Positions 27,898-36,430 of a stretch of 42,496 bases of DNA are shown here, piece after piece (the stretch's first letter is position 1; the number at the start of each line of letters is the position of its first letter). The stretch is from Sulfuritalea sp. (GTDB lineage: Bacteria > Pseudomonadota > Gammaproteobacteria > Burkholderiales > Rhodocyclaceae). The notes below the pieces were generated by a model. It saw only the letters and a program-made list of their open reading frames with translations, ran no database searches and had not been told where the DNA came from. A program made the position numbers and the translations under genes. Location: contig WYAY01000003.1 in the NCBI GenBank assembly GCA_011526165.1, positions 1 through 42,496 of the forward strand, given 5' to 3'.

Positions 27898-29742
27898 ATG
27901 AACGGAGGATTCGGCTGGCAGTCCGTGGCGTTCGATGTCAGGGTGGACAAGCGCCGCGACGGCGCGACGCTGATCGAGCCGACGCGGCGGCTGGCGGACT
28001 ATCCCGGCCGCGTCACCGACCGGCTGGAATACTGGGCGCAACAGGCGCCCGAGCGGATCTTCGTCGCGCAACGCGAGCCCGGCGGCGCGTGGCAGTCCTT
28101 CACCTATCGCGAAACCCTGGCCAGCGTGCGCAACATCGCTGCCGCCCTGGCCTTGCGCCAGCAGGACGGCCGGCTGTCCGCGGACCGGCCCATCGCCATC
28201 CTGTCGGGCAACGGCATCGATCACCTTCTGCTGGCCATGGCGGCCATGCATGTCGGCGTCCCCTACACCCCGGTCTCGACCGCCTATTCGCAGGCCAGAT
28301 CGGACCACAACAAGCTGCGCCACGTCTTCCAGCTGGTGACGCCGGGCATGGTGGCGGCGTTCGACGCGCAAGCCCTCGAGCCGGCCATCAGGCAGACCGT
28401 CGCCGCGGACGTGGAACTGGTATCGAACACCGGGGCGCTGGCCGGCCGGCCGTGCACCAGCCTGTTTCAGCTGGAAGGCGAAGCGGACCATGCCGCGCTG
28501 GAAGCGGCCCGTGCCGGCGTGCACGCCGACACCATTGCCAAGTTCCTGCTGACCTCGGGCTCGACCGGCCATCCCAAGGCGGTCGTCACCACCCACCGCA
28601 TGCTGTGCAGCAACCAGGCCATGCTGCTGCAGGCCCTGCCCTTTCTCGCCGAGGAGCCGCCGGTGCTGGTCGACTGGCTGCCCTGGAACCACACCTTCGG
28701 CGGCAGTCACAACGTCAATCTGGTGCTGTTCAACGGCGGCTCGCTCTACATCGACCACGGGCGGCCGATGCCGGGCGGCTTCGAGCCGACGCTGCGCAAC
28801 CTCTCGGACATTTCGCCGAGCGTCTATTTCAACGTGCCGAAGGGCTTCGAGCTGCTGGTCGTGGCGCTGCAGCGCGACGCGGCCCTGCGCGAGAAGTTCT
28901 TCCATCGCCTGCGCGCCTGCTTCTTCGCCGGGGCCGGCCTCTCGCAGCACACCTGGGATGCGCTGAACGACCTCGCGCAGCGGGAACGCGGCGCCGACAT
29001 GCCGGTCATCACCGGGCTGGGCGCCACCGAGTGCGCGCCCTCGGTGTGCTTCACCCGCCCGGGCACGCGGCTGGCGGGCGCGATCGGGTTGCCCGCCACG
29101 GGGAACGTCGTCAAGCTCGTGCCGGTGGAAGGCAAGCTGGAGATGCGCGTCAAGGGACCGAACGTCACGCCGGGCTATTGGCGCCAGCCCGAGATCAGCG
29201 CCGCCGCGTTCGATGAAGAAGGCTACTACCGGCTCGGCGATGCCGTGCGCTGGATCGACGAACGGGATGTCGATCAAGGCCTGATGTTCGACGGACGCAT
29301 CGCCGAGGACTTCAAGCTTTCCAGCGGCACCTGGGTCAGCGTCGGGCCGTTGCGCGCCAGGCTGCTGTCGGCCCTGAACCCCTTCGCGCAGGATGTGGTG
29401 ATCGCCGGATTGAACCGGGACGAACTGGGCATCCTGATCTTTCCGGACTGGGGCGCCTGCGCCGACTTCCTCGGCGTCGACGCCGGCTCGCCGCGCGACG
29501 GATGGCCGCTGGCGCGCCTGCGGGAGGAAATCGGGCGGCGCCTGCAGCGGCACAACGATTCGCACCCGGGCGGCTCGACCACCGTCAGGCGCGCCCTGCT
29601 GCAGCTGGAACCCCCCAGCCTGGACAAGGGCGAGGTGACCGACAAGGGCAGCATCAACCAGCGCATGGTCCTGGGCGGTCGCGCCGAACAGGTCGCGCGC
29701 CTGTACGAGGCCGCGCCGGACGGCGCCGTCATCGTCGCCTGA
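27898..29742 (+). CDS. fcs: Feruloyl-CoA synthetase-like acyl-CoA ligase
   Basis: A 614-residue AMP-forming ligase (ANL superfamily). The P-loop motif TSGSTGHPK is at residues 219-227. VDWLPWNHTFGGSHN, ITGLGATECAP and the YYRLGDAVRW adenylation motifs are present, followed by a C-terminal domain with SSGTWVSVGPLR. Length and the WLPWNHTFGG segment match the feruloyl-CoA synthase group, which activates hydroxycinnamates such as ferulate with ATP and CoA. No feruloyl-CoA hydratase-lyase or vanillin dehydrogenase gene lies in the window, so exact substrate and downstream route are uncertain. ATG 27898. Confidence 0.82.
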   Translation: MNGGFGWQSVAFDVRVDKRRDGATLIEPTRRLADYPGRVTDRLEYWAQQAPERIFVAQREPGGAWQSFTYRETLASVRNIAAALALRQQDGRLSADRPIAILSGNGIDHLLLAMAAMHVGVPYTPVSTAYSQARSDHNKLRHVFQLVTPGMVAAFDAQALEPAIRQTVAADVELVSNTGALAGRPCTSLFQLEGEADHAALEAARAGVHADTIAKFLLTSGSTGHPKAVVTTHRMLCSNQAMLLQALPFLAEEPPVLVDWLPWNHTFGGSHNVNLVLFNGGSLYIDHGRPMPGGFEPTLRNLSDISPSVYFNVPKGFELLVVALQRDAALREKFFHRLRACFFAGAGLSQHTWDALNDLAQRERGADMPVITGLGATECAPSVCFTRPGTRLAGAIGLPATGNVVKLVPVEGKLEMRVKGPNVTPGYWRQPEISAAAFDEEGYYRLGDAVRWIDERDVDQGLMFDGRIAEDFKLSSGTWVSVGPLRARLLSALNPFAQDVVIAGLNRDELGILIFPDWGACADFLGVDAGSPRDGWPLARLREEIGRRLQRHNDSHPGGSTTVRRALLQLEPPSLDKGEVTDKGSINQRMVLGGRAEQVARLYEAAPDGAVIVA

Positions 29743-29762
29743 ATGCGCATGCTCCTTGAGCA

Positions 29763-30317
29763 TTGCCCGACCATCCCGATCGCGTGCGCTCGGCCTGCGT
29801 GATGGACATCGCGCCGACGGCGACCACCTTCGCGCTGACCGACCAGGCGCTGGCGACGACGTATTTCCACTGGTTCTTCCTGATCCAGCCGGCGCCGCTG
29901 CCCGAACGCATGATCGCGGCAGATCCGGCCACATGGCTGAAAGGGTGCCTCGCGCGCTGGAGCATGGGCAACGAGGCGGCCTTCGATGCGGACGCGGTGG
30001 CGGAGTACGTGCGCTGCTTCTCCGACCCGGAGGCGATCCGCGCCAGCTGCGACGACTACCGCGCCGCCGCCGGCCTCGACCTGCGCCACGACGCCGAGGA
30101 CGCCGAGGACGCCGCCGCGCGCATCCGCTGTCCGCTGCTGGTGCTGTGGGGCGCGAAGGGCTTCGTCGGCCGCAGCTACGACGTGCTGGCGCTGTGGCGC
30201 GAGAAGGCCGTAGACGTGCAAGGCGCCGGCCTCGACTGCGGGCATTTCCTGCCGGAGGAGGCGCCGGCGGAGGTGGCCGGCAGCATTTTGCGGTTCATGC
30301 GGGCGGACAATCGATAG
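29763..30317 (+). pseudogene. N-terminally truncated alpha/beta hydrolase (haloacetate dehalogenase-like)
   Basis: The readable frame starts inside an alpha/beta hydrolase at [16 protein letters not shown], the strand just after the nucleophile elbow. It then has the cap region ([18 protein letters not shown]), the acid-residue region ([12 protein letters not shown]) and the C-terminal catalytic His ([11 protein letters not shown]). The nucleophile and oxyanion part, about 110 residues, is missing. An in-frame TGA lies at 29757-29759, and only a TTG at 29763 could start it. The break falls within 20 bp of the CoA ligase stop, pointing to a deletion or recombination junction. Probably non-functional. 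Confidence 0.75.
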
Positions 30318-30328
30318 GGCAGGGCGCT

Positions 30329-30350
30329 GCCCGGGGCGATCGCCCCGGGC
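30329..30350. terminator. Bidirectional terminator-like palindrome
   Basis: A perfect 22-bp palindrome: stem GCCCGGGGC, loop GATC. It lies between the alpha/beta hydrolase remnant (+) and dsbC (-), which converge here. It has no U-run on either side. Confidence 0.55.
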
Positions 30351-30362
30351 GGCTTCGTCGCA

Positions 30363-30386
30363 AAAGTCAGTCCCGGCGGGACGGCG
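30363..30386 (+). repeat. 24-bp dispersed repeat, copy 6
   Basis: AAAGTCAGTCC core and GGACGGCG end. It is intergenic, 13 bp from the palindrome and just before the end of dsbC. Confidence 0.75.
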
Positions 30387-30391
30387 GCGGC

Positions 30392-31093
30392 TTACCTGAC
30401 CTGCGCCAGCTTCTGCTCGAGCTGGGCGACGGGGAGGGCGCCGGGGATGCGCTCGCCGTTGGAGAGGAAGATGGTCGGCGTGCCGCGGATGTTGTACTTC
30501 TGGGCGAGCGCGACCACCTTCTCGGTCGGCGCGTCGCAACTGCCGGCAGCGGGCGGGGTGTTGTTGACCATCAGGTCGTTCCACGCCTTGGCGCGGTCGG
30601 CGGCGCACCATACGGCACGCGACTTCTCGGCGGAGTCCTGCGACAGGATCGGCAGCAGGAAGGTGTAGATCGTCACGTTGTTCATGCCGGCGAGTTCCTT
30701 CGCCAGCCGCTTGCAGTAGCCGCAGTTCGGGTCCTCGAAGGTGGCGAAGACGCGCTTGCCGTCGCCGCGCACCTGCTTGATGGCGAGCTCCAGCGGCAGG
30801 TCGGAGAACTTGATGGCGGACAGCTTGTTGAGCCGCTCCTGGGTCAGGTTGGCGCGGGTCTTCGTGTCGATGATGTTGCCGGCGAAGAGCAGGCTGACCT
30901 TCTCGTCGGTGTAGTAGATCTCGTTGCCGACATGGATTTCGTAGAGGCCGAGGTGCTCGGTCTTGCGCACGCCGGTGACCTTGCCGCCGAGCCAGGCCTC
31001 GACGGATTTCTTGACGGCGGCTTCGTTGGCGTGGGCGGCGCCGGCGACAAGCGGCAGGGCGATGAGCAGGGGGGCGATGAATTTCTTGAACAT
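30392..31093 (-). CDS. dsbC: Thiol:disulfide interchange protein DsbC
   Basis: A 233-residue periplasmic disulfide isomerase. The signal peptide MFKKFIAPLLIALPLVAGAAHA is followed by the dimerisation domain (residues about 23-85) and a thioredoxin-fold domain with the active site C124-G-Y-C127 (FEDPNCGYCKRL). The second, structural Cys pair (VWCAADR and GSCDAP) and the cis-Pro RGTPTIFL are also visible. Length is normal. It is 16 bp downstream of the UbiH-family gene on the same strand and may be co-transcribed. Confidence 0.94.
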   Translation of the reverse strand: MFKKFIAPLLIALPLVAGAAHANEAAVKKSVEAWLGGKVTGVRKTEHLGLYEIHVGNEIYYTDEKVSLLFAGNIIDTKTRANLTQERLNKLSAIKFSDLPLELAIKQVRGDGKRVFATFEDPNCGYCKRLAKELAGMNNVTIYTFLLPILSQDSAEKSRAVWCAADRAKAWNDLMVNNTPPAAGSCDAPTEKVVALAQKYNIRGTPTIFLSNGERIPGALPVAQLEQKLAQVR

Positions 31094-31109
31094 GATGTCT
31101 CCGATGGGG

Positions 31110-32294
31110 TCAGCCGAGCGCGTAGCGCACCAGCATGTTGCGTACGACAGGCAGGCTGTCGGTAAGGTTCAATCCCAGGTTGCGCAGCAGCGAGACGGCC
31201 GGATGGGAGGGCCGGAACAGCCTTTGCAGTCCATGTGTCGTCCATTGTAGCAGGGCAACCTCCTCGGCCCGGGCGCGTGCGTAGCGCCGGAGCAGCCGTT
31301 CGTCGCCGCAATCGCCCGCCGCCTGCGACAGCAGCACGCCCGCCAGTTCGCGCGCGTCGGCGAAGCCCAGGTTGATGCCGTGGCCGGAAAGGGGGTGGAT
31401 GGCGTGGGCGGCGTCGCCGATCAGCGCCAGGCGCGGCGCGACGATGCGCGGCACGCGAATCATGCGCAGCGGGAAGGTGGCCGCTGCAGTCAGCGGTGCG
31501 AGTGCGCCGAGGCGCTGCCCGCCGGCCTCGGCGACGCGGCGGCAGAGCGCCGCCGCCTCCAGCCCGAGCAGTTTGCCGGCATGCGCCTCGGGCGTCGACC
31601 AGACCATCGAGATGCGCTCGCCCGGCAGGGGCAGCCAGGCCAGCACGCCGTCGTGGCGGAACCACTGGAAGGCGGTGTTGCGGTGCGGCCGCTCGCATTC
31701 GAAATTGGCCACCACGCCCATTTCGCCGTAGCCCAGGATGTCCGCCGGCAGCCCTGCCTGCGCGCGCAGCCAGGAGTCGGCGCCGTCGGCGCCGACCGCC
31801 AGTGCCGCCTGCAGCGTCTCGCCGGAAGTCAGTCGCAGCAGGACGGCGTCCCGGCGCACTTCCAGCCCTTGCGGCTGCGCCGGGCAGAGCAGCGTCAGGT
31901 TGTCCTGTCGCCGCAGTCCCTCCCACAGCTCGCGCTGCATGAGGTCCGCCTCGGCGATCCAGGCCAGCAGGTCGACGCCGCTGTCCCAGGCGGAGAAATC
32001 GAGCCGGCCGCCGCCGTCGCCGCGGATGGCCATGTCGTAGACCGGCGTGAGGCGCGCGGCATCGAGATGCCGCCAGGCGCCGAGGTCCTGCAGGAAGCGC
32101 TGCGAGGCGGGGCTGACGGCATAGACGCGGCTGTCCCAGCCGGCCGGCGCCGGCCCGGGCGCGCGGCTTTCGACGAGGCCGATGCGATAGGGGCTGCGCC
32201 GCAGCGCGGCGGCGAGGCTGGCGCCGGCGAGGCCGGCGCCGAGGATGAGGATGTCGAAGTGCAAATCGCGTCGAAAATGAGGCGGGCCGGGCAT
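31110..32294 (-). CDS. UbiH/COQ6-family FAD-dependent hydroxylase
   Basis: A 394-residue flavoprotein monooxygenase of the UbiH/UbiF/VisC family, which hydroxylates ubiquinone precursors. The FAD motif GAGLAG (19-24), the family signature DSRVYAVSPASQRFL and the second motif GDAAHAIHPLSGHGINLGFADA are present. Which ring position it hydroxylates cannot be told from the sequence. I chose ATG 32294 (MPGPPHF); the in-frame ATG at 32336 would extend the gene over the tRNA promoter. Contains repeat copy 7, read as AVLLRLTS. Confidence 0.87.
   Translation of the reverse strand: MPGPPHFRRDLHFDILILGAGLAGASLAAALRRSPYRIGLVESRAPGPAPAGWDSRVYAVSPASQRFLQDLGAWRHLDAARLTPVYDMAIRGDGGGRLDFSAWDSGVDLLAWIAEADLMQRELWEGLRRQDNLTLLCPAQPQGLEVRRDAVLLRLTSGETLQAALAVGADGADSWLRAQAGLPADILGYGEMGVVANFECERPHRNTAFQWFRHDGVLAWLPLPGERISMVWSTPEAHAGKLLGLEAAALCRRVAEAGGQRLGALAPLTAAATFPLRMIRVPRIVAPRLALIGDAAHAIHPLSGHGINLGFADARELAGVLLSQAAGDCGDERLLRRYARARAEEVALLQWTTHGLQRLFRPSHPAVSLLRNLGLNLTDSLPVVRNMLVRYALG
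31825..31848 (+). repeat. 24-bp dispersed repeat, copy 7
   Basis: GAAGTCAGTC core and GGACGGCG end. It lies antisense inside the UbiH-family gene and is one of the more diverged copies. Confidence 0.55.
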
Positions 32295-32314
32295 TGTGCA
32301 GCGGCCGGCCAACC

Positions 32315-32343
32315 TTGACAAGGCCTTGCCCGGCAACGATAAT
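32315..32343 (+). promoter_or_regulatory. Sigma-70 promoter of tRNA-Met
   Basis: TTGACA (32315-32320), a 17-bp spacer, then GATAAT (32338-32343), followed by a C-rich discriminator (CGCCCCC), as at growth-rate-controlled stable RNA promoters. The tRNA begins 18 bp after the -10. Confidence 0.85.
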
Positions 32344-32360
32344 TCGCCCCCTTCCCCAGT

Positions 32361-32437
<77 letters not shown>

Positions 32438-32467
32438 CCCTTTTCCTCCGCCAGGCCGGCCCTTCGC

Positions 32468-32473
32468 TATAAT
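32468..32473 (+). promoter_or_regulatory. -10 element ahead of the unknown gene and miaB
   Basis: A perfect TATAAT 30 bp after the tRNA and 30 bp before ATG 32503. No good -35 is seen at 17 bp spacing. Likely drives the unknown gene-miaB-phoH-ybeY-corC-lnt unit. Confidence 0.55.
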
Positions 32474-32502
32474 CCTTTCATGCCAAAGCAGAAAAGGCAC
32501 CC

Positions 32503-32886
32503 ATGAACCCGATCGTCTCGGCGATTATCAGCAGCATCATCGACAGCATCCTCGAGTCGGCGATGGCGCCGGCGCCGGCCCTGCCGCCCAGCGCGCCGCC
32601 GGGCGTCGTGCGGCCCGCGCTCGACCAGGGGCCGCTGGCCATGATGACGCCGCCCAGCAACGGCTATGCCCAGTTCGGCAGCGAGACGCTGCGCCTCTCC
32701 GCCAGCCTGCAGATCCGCGACATCCATAACCGCATCGTCATGCCGATGTCCATGCAGGCGCCCGCGCCGGTGCTCTACAAGCTCGACGAGTACGGCTCGG
32801 TGCAGCGCGTCTGGGTGCTCAGCCAGGAAGAGGCGGAAGTCGCCGACCAGCTCATCAAGCAGAAGAAATCCTCTTCGCAGAAGTAG
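32503..32886 (+). CDS. Conserved-looking hypothetical protein, 127 aa
   Basis: I do not recognise the family. The N terminus ([20 protein letters not shown]) could form an amphipathic helix. A Pro/Ala-rich linker follows (residues 22-50), then a compact C-terminal region ([21 protein letters not shown] and [21 protein letters not shown]) with a basic Lys/Ser tail. There are no Cys, so no metal cluster is evident. Start ATG 32503 has AAAAGG upstream. The stop overlaps the miaB GTG, so it is translated in the same unit and may be linked to RNA or translation functions (weak inference). Confidence 0.75.
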   Translation: MNPIVSAIISSIIDSILESAMAPAPALPPSAPPGVVRPALDQGPLAMMTPPSNGYAQFGSETLRLSASLQIRDIHNRIVMPMSMQAPAPVLYKLDEYGSVQRVWVLSQEEAEVADQLIKQKKSSSQK

Positions 32887-34217
32887 TGGCCAAGAAGTTC
32901 TACATCAAGACCTTCGGCTGTCAGATGAACGAGTACGATTCGGACCGCATGGCCGACGTGCTCGCCGCCGAGGGGATCGTGAAGACCGATTCCCCCGAGG
33001 ACGCCGACGTCATCCTCTTCAACACCTGCTCGGTGCGCGAGAAGGCGCAGGAGAAGGTGTTCCACGACCTCGGCCGCGTGCGGCTGCTGAAGCAGTCGCG
33101 CCCCGATATCGTCATCGGCGTCGGCGGCTGCGTGGCGAGCCAGGAGGGCGAGGCCATCGTGCGCCGCGCGCCCTACGTCGATGTCGTCTTCGGCCCGCAG
33201 ACCCTGCATCGCCTGCCGCAATTGATCCGCGAACGCCGCGCCTCCGGCCGGCCGCAGGTGGACATCTCCTTCCCCGAGATCGAGAAGTTCGATGCGCTGC
33301 CGCCGGCGCGGGTCGAGGGCGGCTCCGCCTTCGTTTCCGTCATGGAAGGCTGCAGCAAGTTCTGCACCTATTGCATCGTGCCCTATACGCGCGGCGAAGA
33401 GATCTCGCGCCCGCTCGACGACGTGCTGGCGGAGATCGCCGGGCTGGCGGCGCAGGGCGTGGGCGAGGTGACCCTGCTCGGCCAGAACGTGAACGCCTGG
33501 CGCGGCCTGATGAGCGATGGCGACGCGGCGGATTTCGCCTTCCTGCTCGATTGCGTGCACGACATCCCCGGCATCGAGCGCATCCGCTACACCACCTCGC
33601 ATCCGCGCGAGATGGCGCCGCGCCTGCTCGAGGCCTATGCGCGCCTGCCCAAGCTCGTCTCGCACCTGCACCTGCCGGTGCAGTCGGGGTCGGATCGCGT
33701 GCTGGCGGCGATGAAGCGCGGCTACACCGTGCTCGAATACAAGTCCGTCGTGCGCAAGCTGCGCGCGGCGCGCCCGGACATCTCGCTGTCGACCGATTTC
33801 ATCGTCGGCTTTCCCGGCGAGACGGAGGCCGATTTCGAGGCGACCATGAAGCTCATCGAGGACGTCGGCTTCGATGCCTCCTTCAGCTTCATCTTCAGCC
33901 CGCGCCCCGGCACGCCGGCGGCGGAGTTGGCCGACGACACGCCGGCGGAGGTGAAGACGCAGCGCCTGATGCGCCTGCAGCAGCGCATCGAGGCGCAGGC
34001 GCAGGCGATCAGCCGGGCGATGGTCGGCACGGTGCAGCGCATCCTGGTCGAGGGCGCCTCGAAGAAGGACGCCGCCGAGCTGGCCGGCCGCACCGACAAC
34101 AACCGCATCGTCAATTTCGCCGGCCAGCCCCGCCTGGCCGGCCGCTTCATCGACGTGCTCATCACCGCCGCCCTGCCGCACTCGCTGCGCGGCGAGGTCG
34201 CCACCCGCGAATCATGA
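32886..34217 (+). CDS. miaB: tRNA-2-methylthio-N6-dimethylallyladenosine synthase
   Basis: A 443-residue radical-SAM methylthiotransferase that adds a methylthio group to i6A37 of tRNA. The N-terminal domain carries the first [4Fe-4S] ligands C12, C48 and C82 ([24 protein letters not shown]). The radical-SAM motif is C156-x3-C160-x2-C163 (CSKFCTYC). A TRAM domain lies at the C terminus. The start is GTG 32886, overlapping the previous stop. The stop overlaps the phoH ATG by four bases. Confidence 0.96.
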   Translation: MAKKFYIKTFGCQMNEYDSDRMADVLAAEGIVKTDSPEDADVILFNTCSVREKAQEKVFHDLGRVRLLKQSRPDIVIGVGGCVASQEGEAIVRRAPYVDVVFGPQTLHRLPQLIRERRASGRPQVDISFPEIEKFDALPPARVEGGSAFVSVMEGCSKFCTYCIVPYTRGEEISRPLDDVLAEIAGLAAQGVGEVTLLGQNVNAWRGLMSDGDAADFAFLLDCVHDIPGIERIRYTTSHPREMAPRLLEAYARLPKLVSHLHLPVQSGSDRVLAAMKRGYTVLEYKSVVRKLRAARPDISLSTDFIVGFPGETEADFEATMKLIEDVGFDASFSFIFSPRPGTPAAELADDTPAEVKTQRLMRLQQRIEAQAQAISRAMVGTVQRILVEGASKKDAAELAGRTDNNRIVNFAGQPRLAGRFIDVLITAALPHSLRGEVATRES

Positions 34218-35182
34218 TCGCGAGAGCGAAGGCGCTGGAGGTCGTGCTCTCGCCGCTGGACAACCAGCGCCTGGCCAACCTGTGCGGCGCGCTCGACGAG
34301 AACCTGCGCCAGATCGAGGCCGCCTACGACGTCGCCATCGCGCGGCGCGGCGAGCGCTTCACCGTGCGCGGCCATCCGGCGCAGTCGGCGCAGGCCGCCA
34401 ACGCCCTGCAGCACTTCTATGCCGAAGCCGGCGAGCACCTTTCGGTGGACGCCATCCAGCTCGGCCTGGTCGAGCTGGCCAACCGGGGGCAGGCCGGCAT
34501 GCCCGCGCCGGGCCTGCTCACGCGCAAGCCCGAGCTGCACGGCCGCACGCCGCGCCAGGTGCAGTACCTGCGCCAGATCCAGGAGCACGACATCACCTTC
34601 GGCATCGGCCCCGCCGGCACCGGCAAGACCTACCTCGCCGTGGCCAGCGCGGTGGATGCCTTCGAGCGCGACCAGGTCAGCCGCATCGTGCTGACGCGCC
34701 CGGCCGTCGAGGCCGGCGAGCGGCTCGGCTTCCTGCCGGGAGATCTCGCGCAGAAGGTCGATCCGTATCTCCGGCCGCTCTACGACGCGCTCTACGACCT
34801 GATGGGCTTCGACAAGGTGGCCAAGCTGTTCGAGCGCCAGGCCATCGAGATCGCGCCGCTCGCCTACATGCGCGGGCGCACGCTGAACCACGCCTTCATC
34901 ATCCTGGACGAGGCGCAGAACACCACGCCCGAGCAGATGAAGATGTTCCTCACCCGCATCGGCATCGGCGCCCGCGCGGTGGTCACCGGCGACGTCACCC
35001 AGATCGACCTCGCGCGCGGCATGAAGAGCGGGCTGATCGAGGCCTCGCGCATCCTGCGCGAGGTGCGCGGCATCGCCTTCACCGAATTCCTCGCCGAGGA
35101 CGTGGTGCGCCACCCGCTGGTGGCGCGCATCGTCTCCGCCTATGAGCAGCACGAGAAAGCCCGCGACGCCGGCGCGCCTTAG
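34214..35182 (+). CDS. PhoH-like ATPase
   Basis: A 322-residue P-loop protein of the PhoH/YbeZ family. Walker A is GPAGTGKT (residues 132-139) and Walker B is [19 protein letters not shown], followed by [11 protein letters not shown]. The conserved partnership with ybeY, which follows immediately, suggests a role in rRNA maturation or RNA handling. ATG 34214 overlaps the miaB stop. The 3' end overlaps ybeY by about 40 bp. Confidence 0.95.
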   Translation: MIARAKALEVVLSPLDNQRLANLCGALDENLRQIEAAYDVAIARRGERFTVRGHPAQSAQAANALQHFYAEAGEHLSVDAIQLGLVELANRGQAGMPAPGLLTRKPELHGRTPRQVQYLRQIQEHDITFGIGPAGTGKTYLAVASAVDAFERDQVSRIVLTRPAVEAGERLGFLPGDLAQKVDPYLRPLYDALYDLMGFDKVAKLFERQAIEIAPLAYMRGRTLNHAFIILDEAQNTTPEQMKMFLTRIGIGARAVVTGDVTQIDLARGMKSGLIEASRILREVRGIAFTEFLAEDVVRHPLVARIVSAYEQHEKARDAGAP

Positions 35183-35597
35183 CCTCAGCGTGCAGTACGC
35201 CGTGCGGGAGGCCTCGTTGCCGACGCGCGCCGAGGTGCGCAGGTGGGTGCGCGCGACGCGGCCCGGCGCGGCGGAAGTGACGGTGCGCTTCGTCGATGCC
35301 GAGGAGGGCCGCGCGCTGAACGCGCAGTACCGCGGCAAGGATTACGCCACCAACGTGCTGACCTTCGCCTACGCGCGCGCGCCGGTGCTGGCCGGCGACC
35401 TCGCACTCTGCGTGCCGGTGGTGCTCGAGGAGGCCGCCGCGCAGGGCAAGGCGGTGCCGGCCCATTTCGCCCACCTGATCGTGCATGGTATGCTGCACCT
35501 GCAGGGATACGATCACGAGAACGGCGCCGACGCCCGCATCATGGAAGACAAGGAACGCGAGATCCTGGCGCGCCTCGGCCACGCCGACCCCTATTGA
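35142..35597 (+). CDS. ybeY: Endoribonuclease YbeY
   Basis: A 151-residue metal-dependent RNase involved in 16S rRNA 3'-end maturation and ribosome quality control. The zinc motif H115-x3-H119-x5-H125 ([11 protein letters not shown]) is intact, as is the TNVLTFAY strand. I kept ATG 35142, which overlaps phoH by 41 bp; a GTG at 35193 would give a shorter protein that still holds the domain. Ends 2 bp before corC. Confidence 0.94.
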   Translation: MSSTRKPATPARLSLSVQYAVREASLPTRAEVRRWVRATRPGAAEVTVRFVDAEEGRALNAQYRGKDYATNVLTFAYARAPVLAGDLALCVPVVLEEAAAQGKAVPAHFAHLIVHGMLHLQGYDHENGADARIMEDKEREILARLGHADPY

Positions 35598-35599
35598 AC

Positions 35600-36430
35600 A
35601 TGGAGCCTTCCCCGAGTCGCCCCACGCTGCTGGAACGCCTCTCGGCTCTGCTCATGCGCGAGCCGGAGGACCGTGAGCAGCTGATGGCGCTGCTGCATTC
35701 CGCGCACGAGCGCAACCTGCTCGATGCCGACGCGCTGTCGATCATCGAGGGCGCGCTGTCCGTCTCCGACATGCAGGTGCGCGACGTCATGGTGCCGCGC
35801 GCCCAGATGGAGACGATGTCGATCGCCGATCCGCCCGAGGCCATGGTGGCGCGGGCGGTCGAGACGGCGCATTCGCGCTTTCCCGTCACCGGCGAGGACC
35901 GCGACGACGTCATCGGCATCCTGCTCGCCAAGGACCTGCTGCGCCTGCATGCCGGCGCGCAGGTCGCCGTGCGCGAGCTGCTGCGGCCGGCGGTGTTCAT
36001 CCCGGACTCCAAGCGTCTCAACGTGCTGCTGCGCGAGTTCCGCGCCTCGCGCAACCACATGGCCATCGTCGTCGACGAGTATGGCGCCGTCGCCGGGCTG
36101 GTCACCATCGAGGACGTGCTCGAGCAGATCGTCGGCGACATCGAGGACGAGTACGATTTCGACGAGGCCGCCGACAACATCCTGCTCGACCAGGCCGGCC
36201 ATTACCGCGTCAAGGCCACCACCGCGATCGAAGCCTTCAACGCCGCCTTCGCCACGCGGTTTGCCGACGAGGATTACGACACCGTCGGCGGCATGGTGAT
36301 CCACCACCTGGGCCGACTGCCCAAGCGCGGCGAAGTCGTGCAGGTCGACGGCCTGCGCATCCAGGTGCTGCGCGCCGACAGCCGGCGGGTGCACACGCTG
36401 CTGGTGGACCGGCCGCAAGCGGCGGCATGA
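35600..36430 (+). CDS. corC: CorC/HlyC-type CBS-domain protein
   Basis: A 276-residue cytoplasmic protein with a short N-terminal helix region, a CBS pair (residues about 55-180: VRDVMVPRAQMETM, then NHMAIVVDEYGAVAGLVTIEDVLEQIVGDIEDE) and a C-terminal CorC_HlyC transporter-associated domain (HYRVKATTAIEAFN and the VQVDGLRIQVL strand). It is associated with magnesium and cobalt efflux. It has no DUF21 membrane domain. The start ATG 35600 follows ybeY by 2 bp. The stop overlaps the lnt ATG. Confidence 0.93.
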   Translation: MEPSPSRPTLLERLSALLMREPEDREQLMALLHSAHERNLLDADALSIIEGALSVSDMQVRDVMVPRAQMETMSIADPPEAMVARAVETAHSRFPVTGEDRDDVIGILLAKDLLRLHAGAQVAVRELLRPAVFIPDSKRLNVLLREFRASRNHMAIVVDEYGAVAGLVTIEDVLEQIVGDIEDEYDFDEAADNILLDQAGHYRVKATTAIEAFNAAFATRFADEDYDTVGGMVIHHLGRLPKRGEVVQVDGLRIQVLRADSRRVHTLLVDRPQAAA

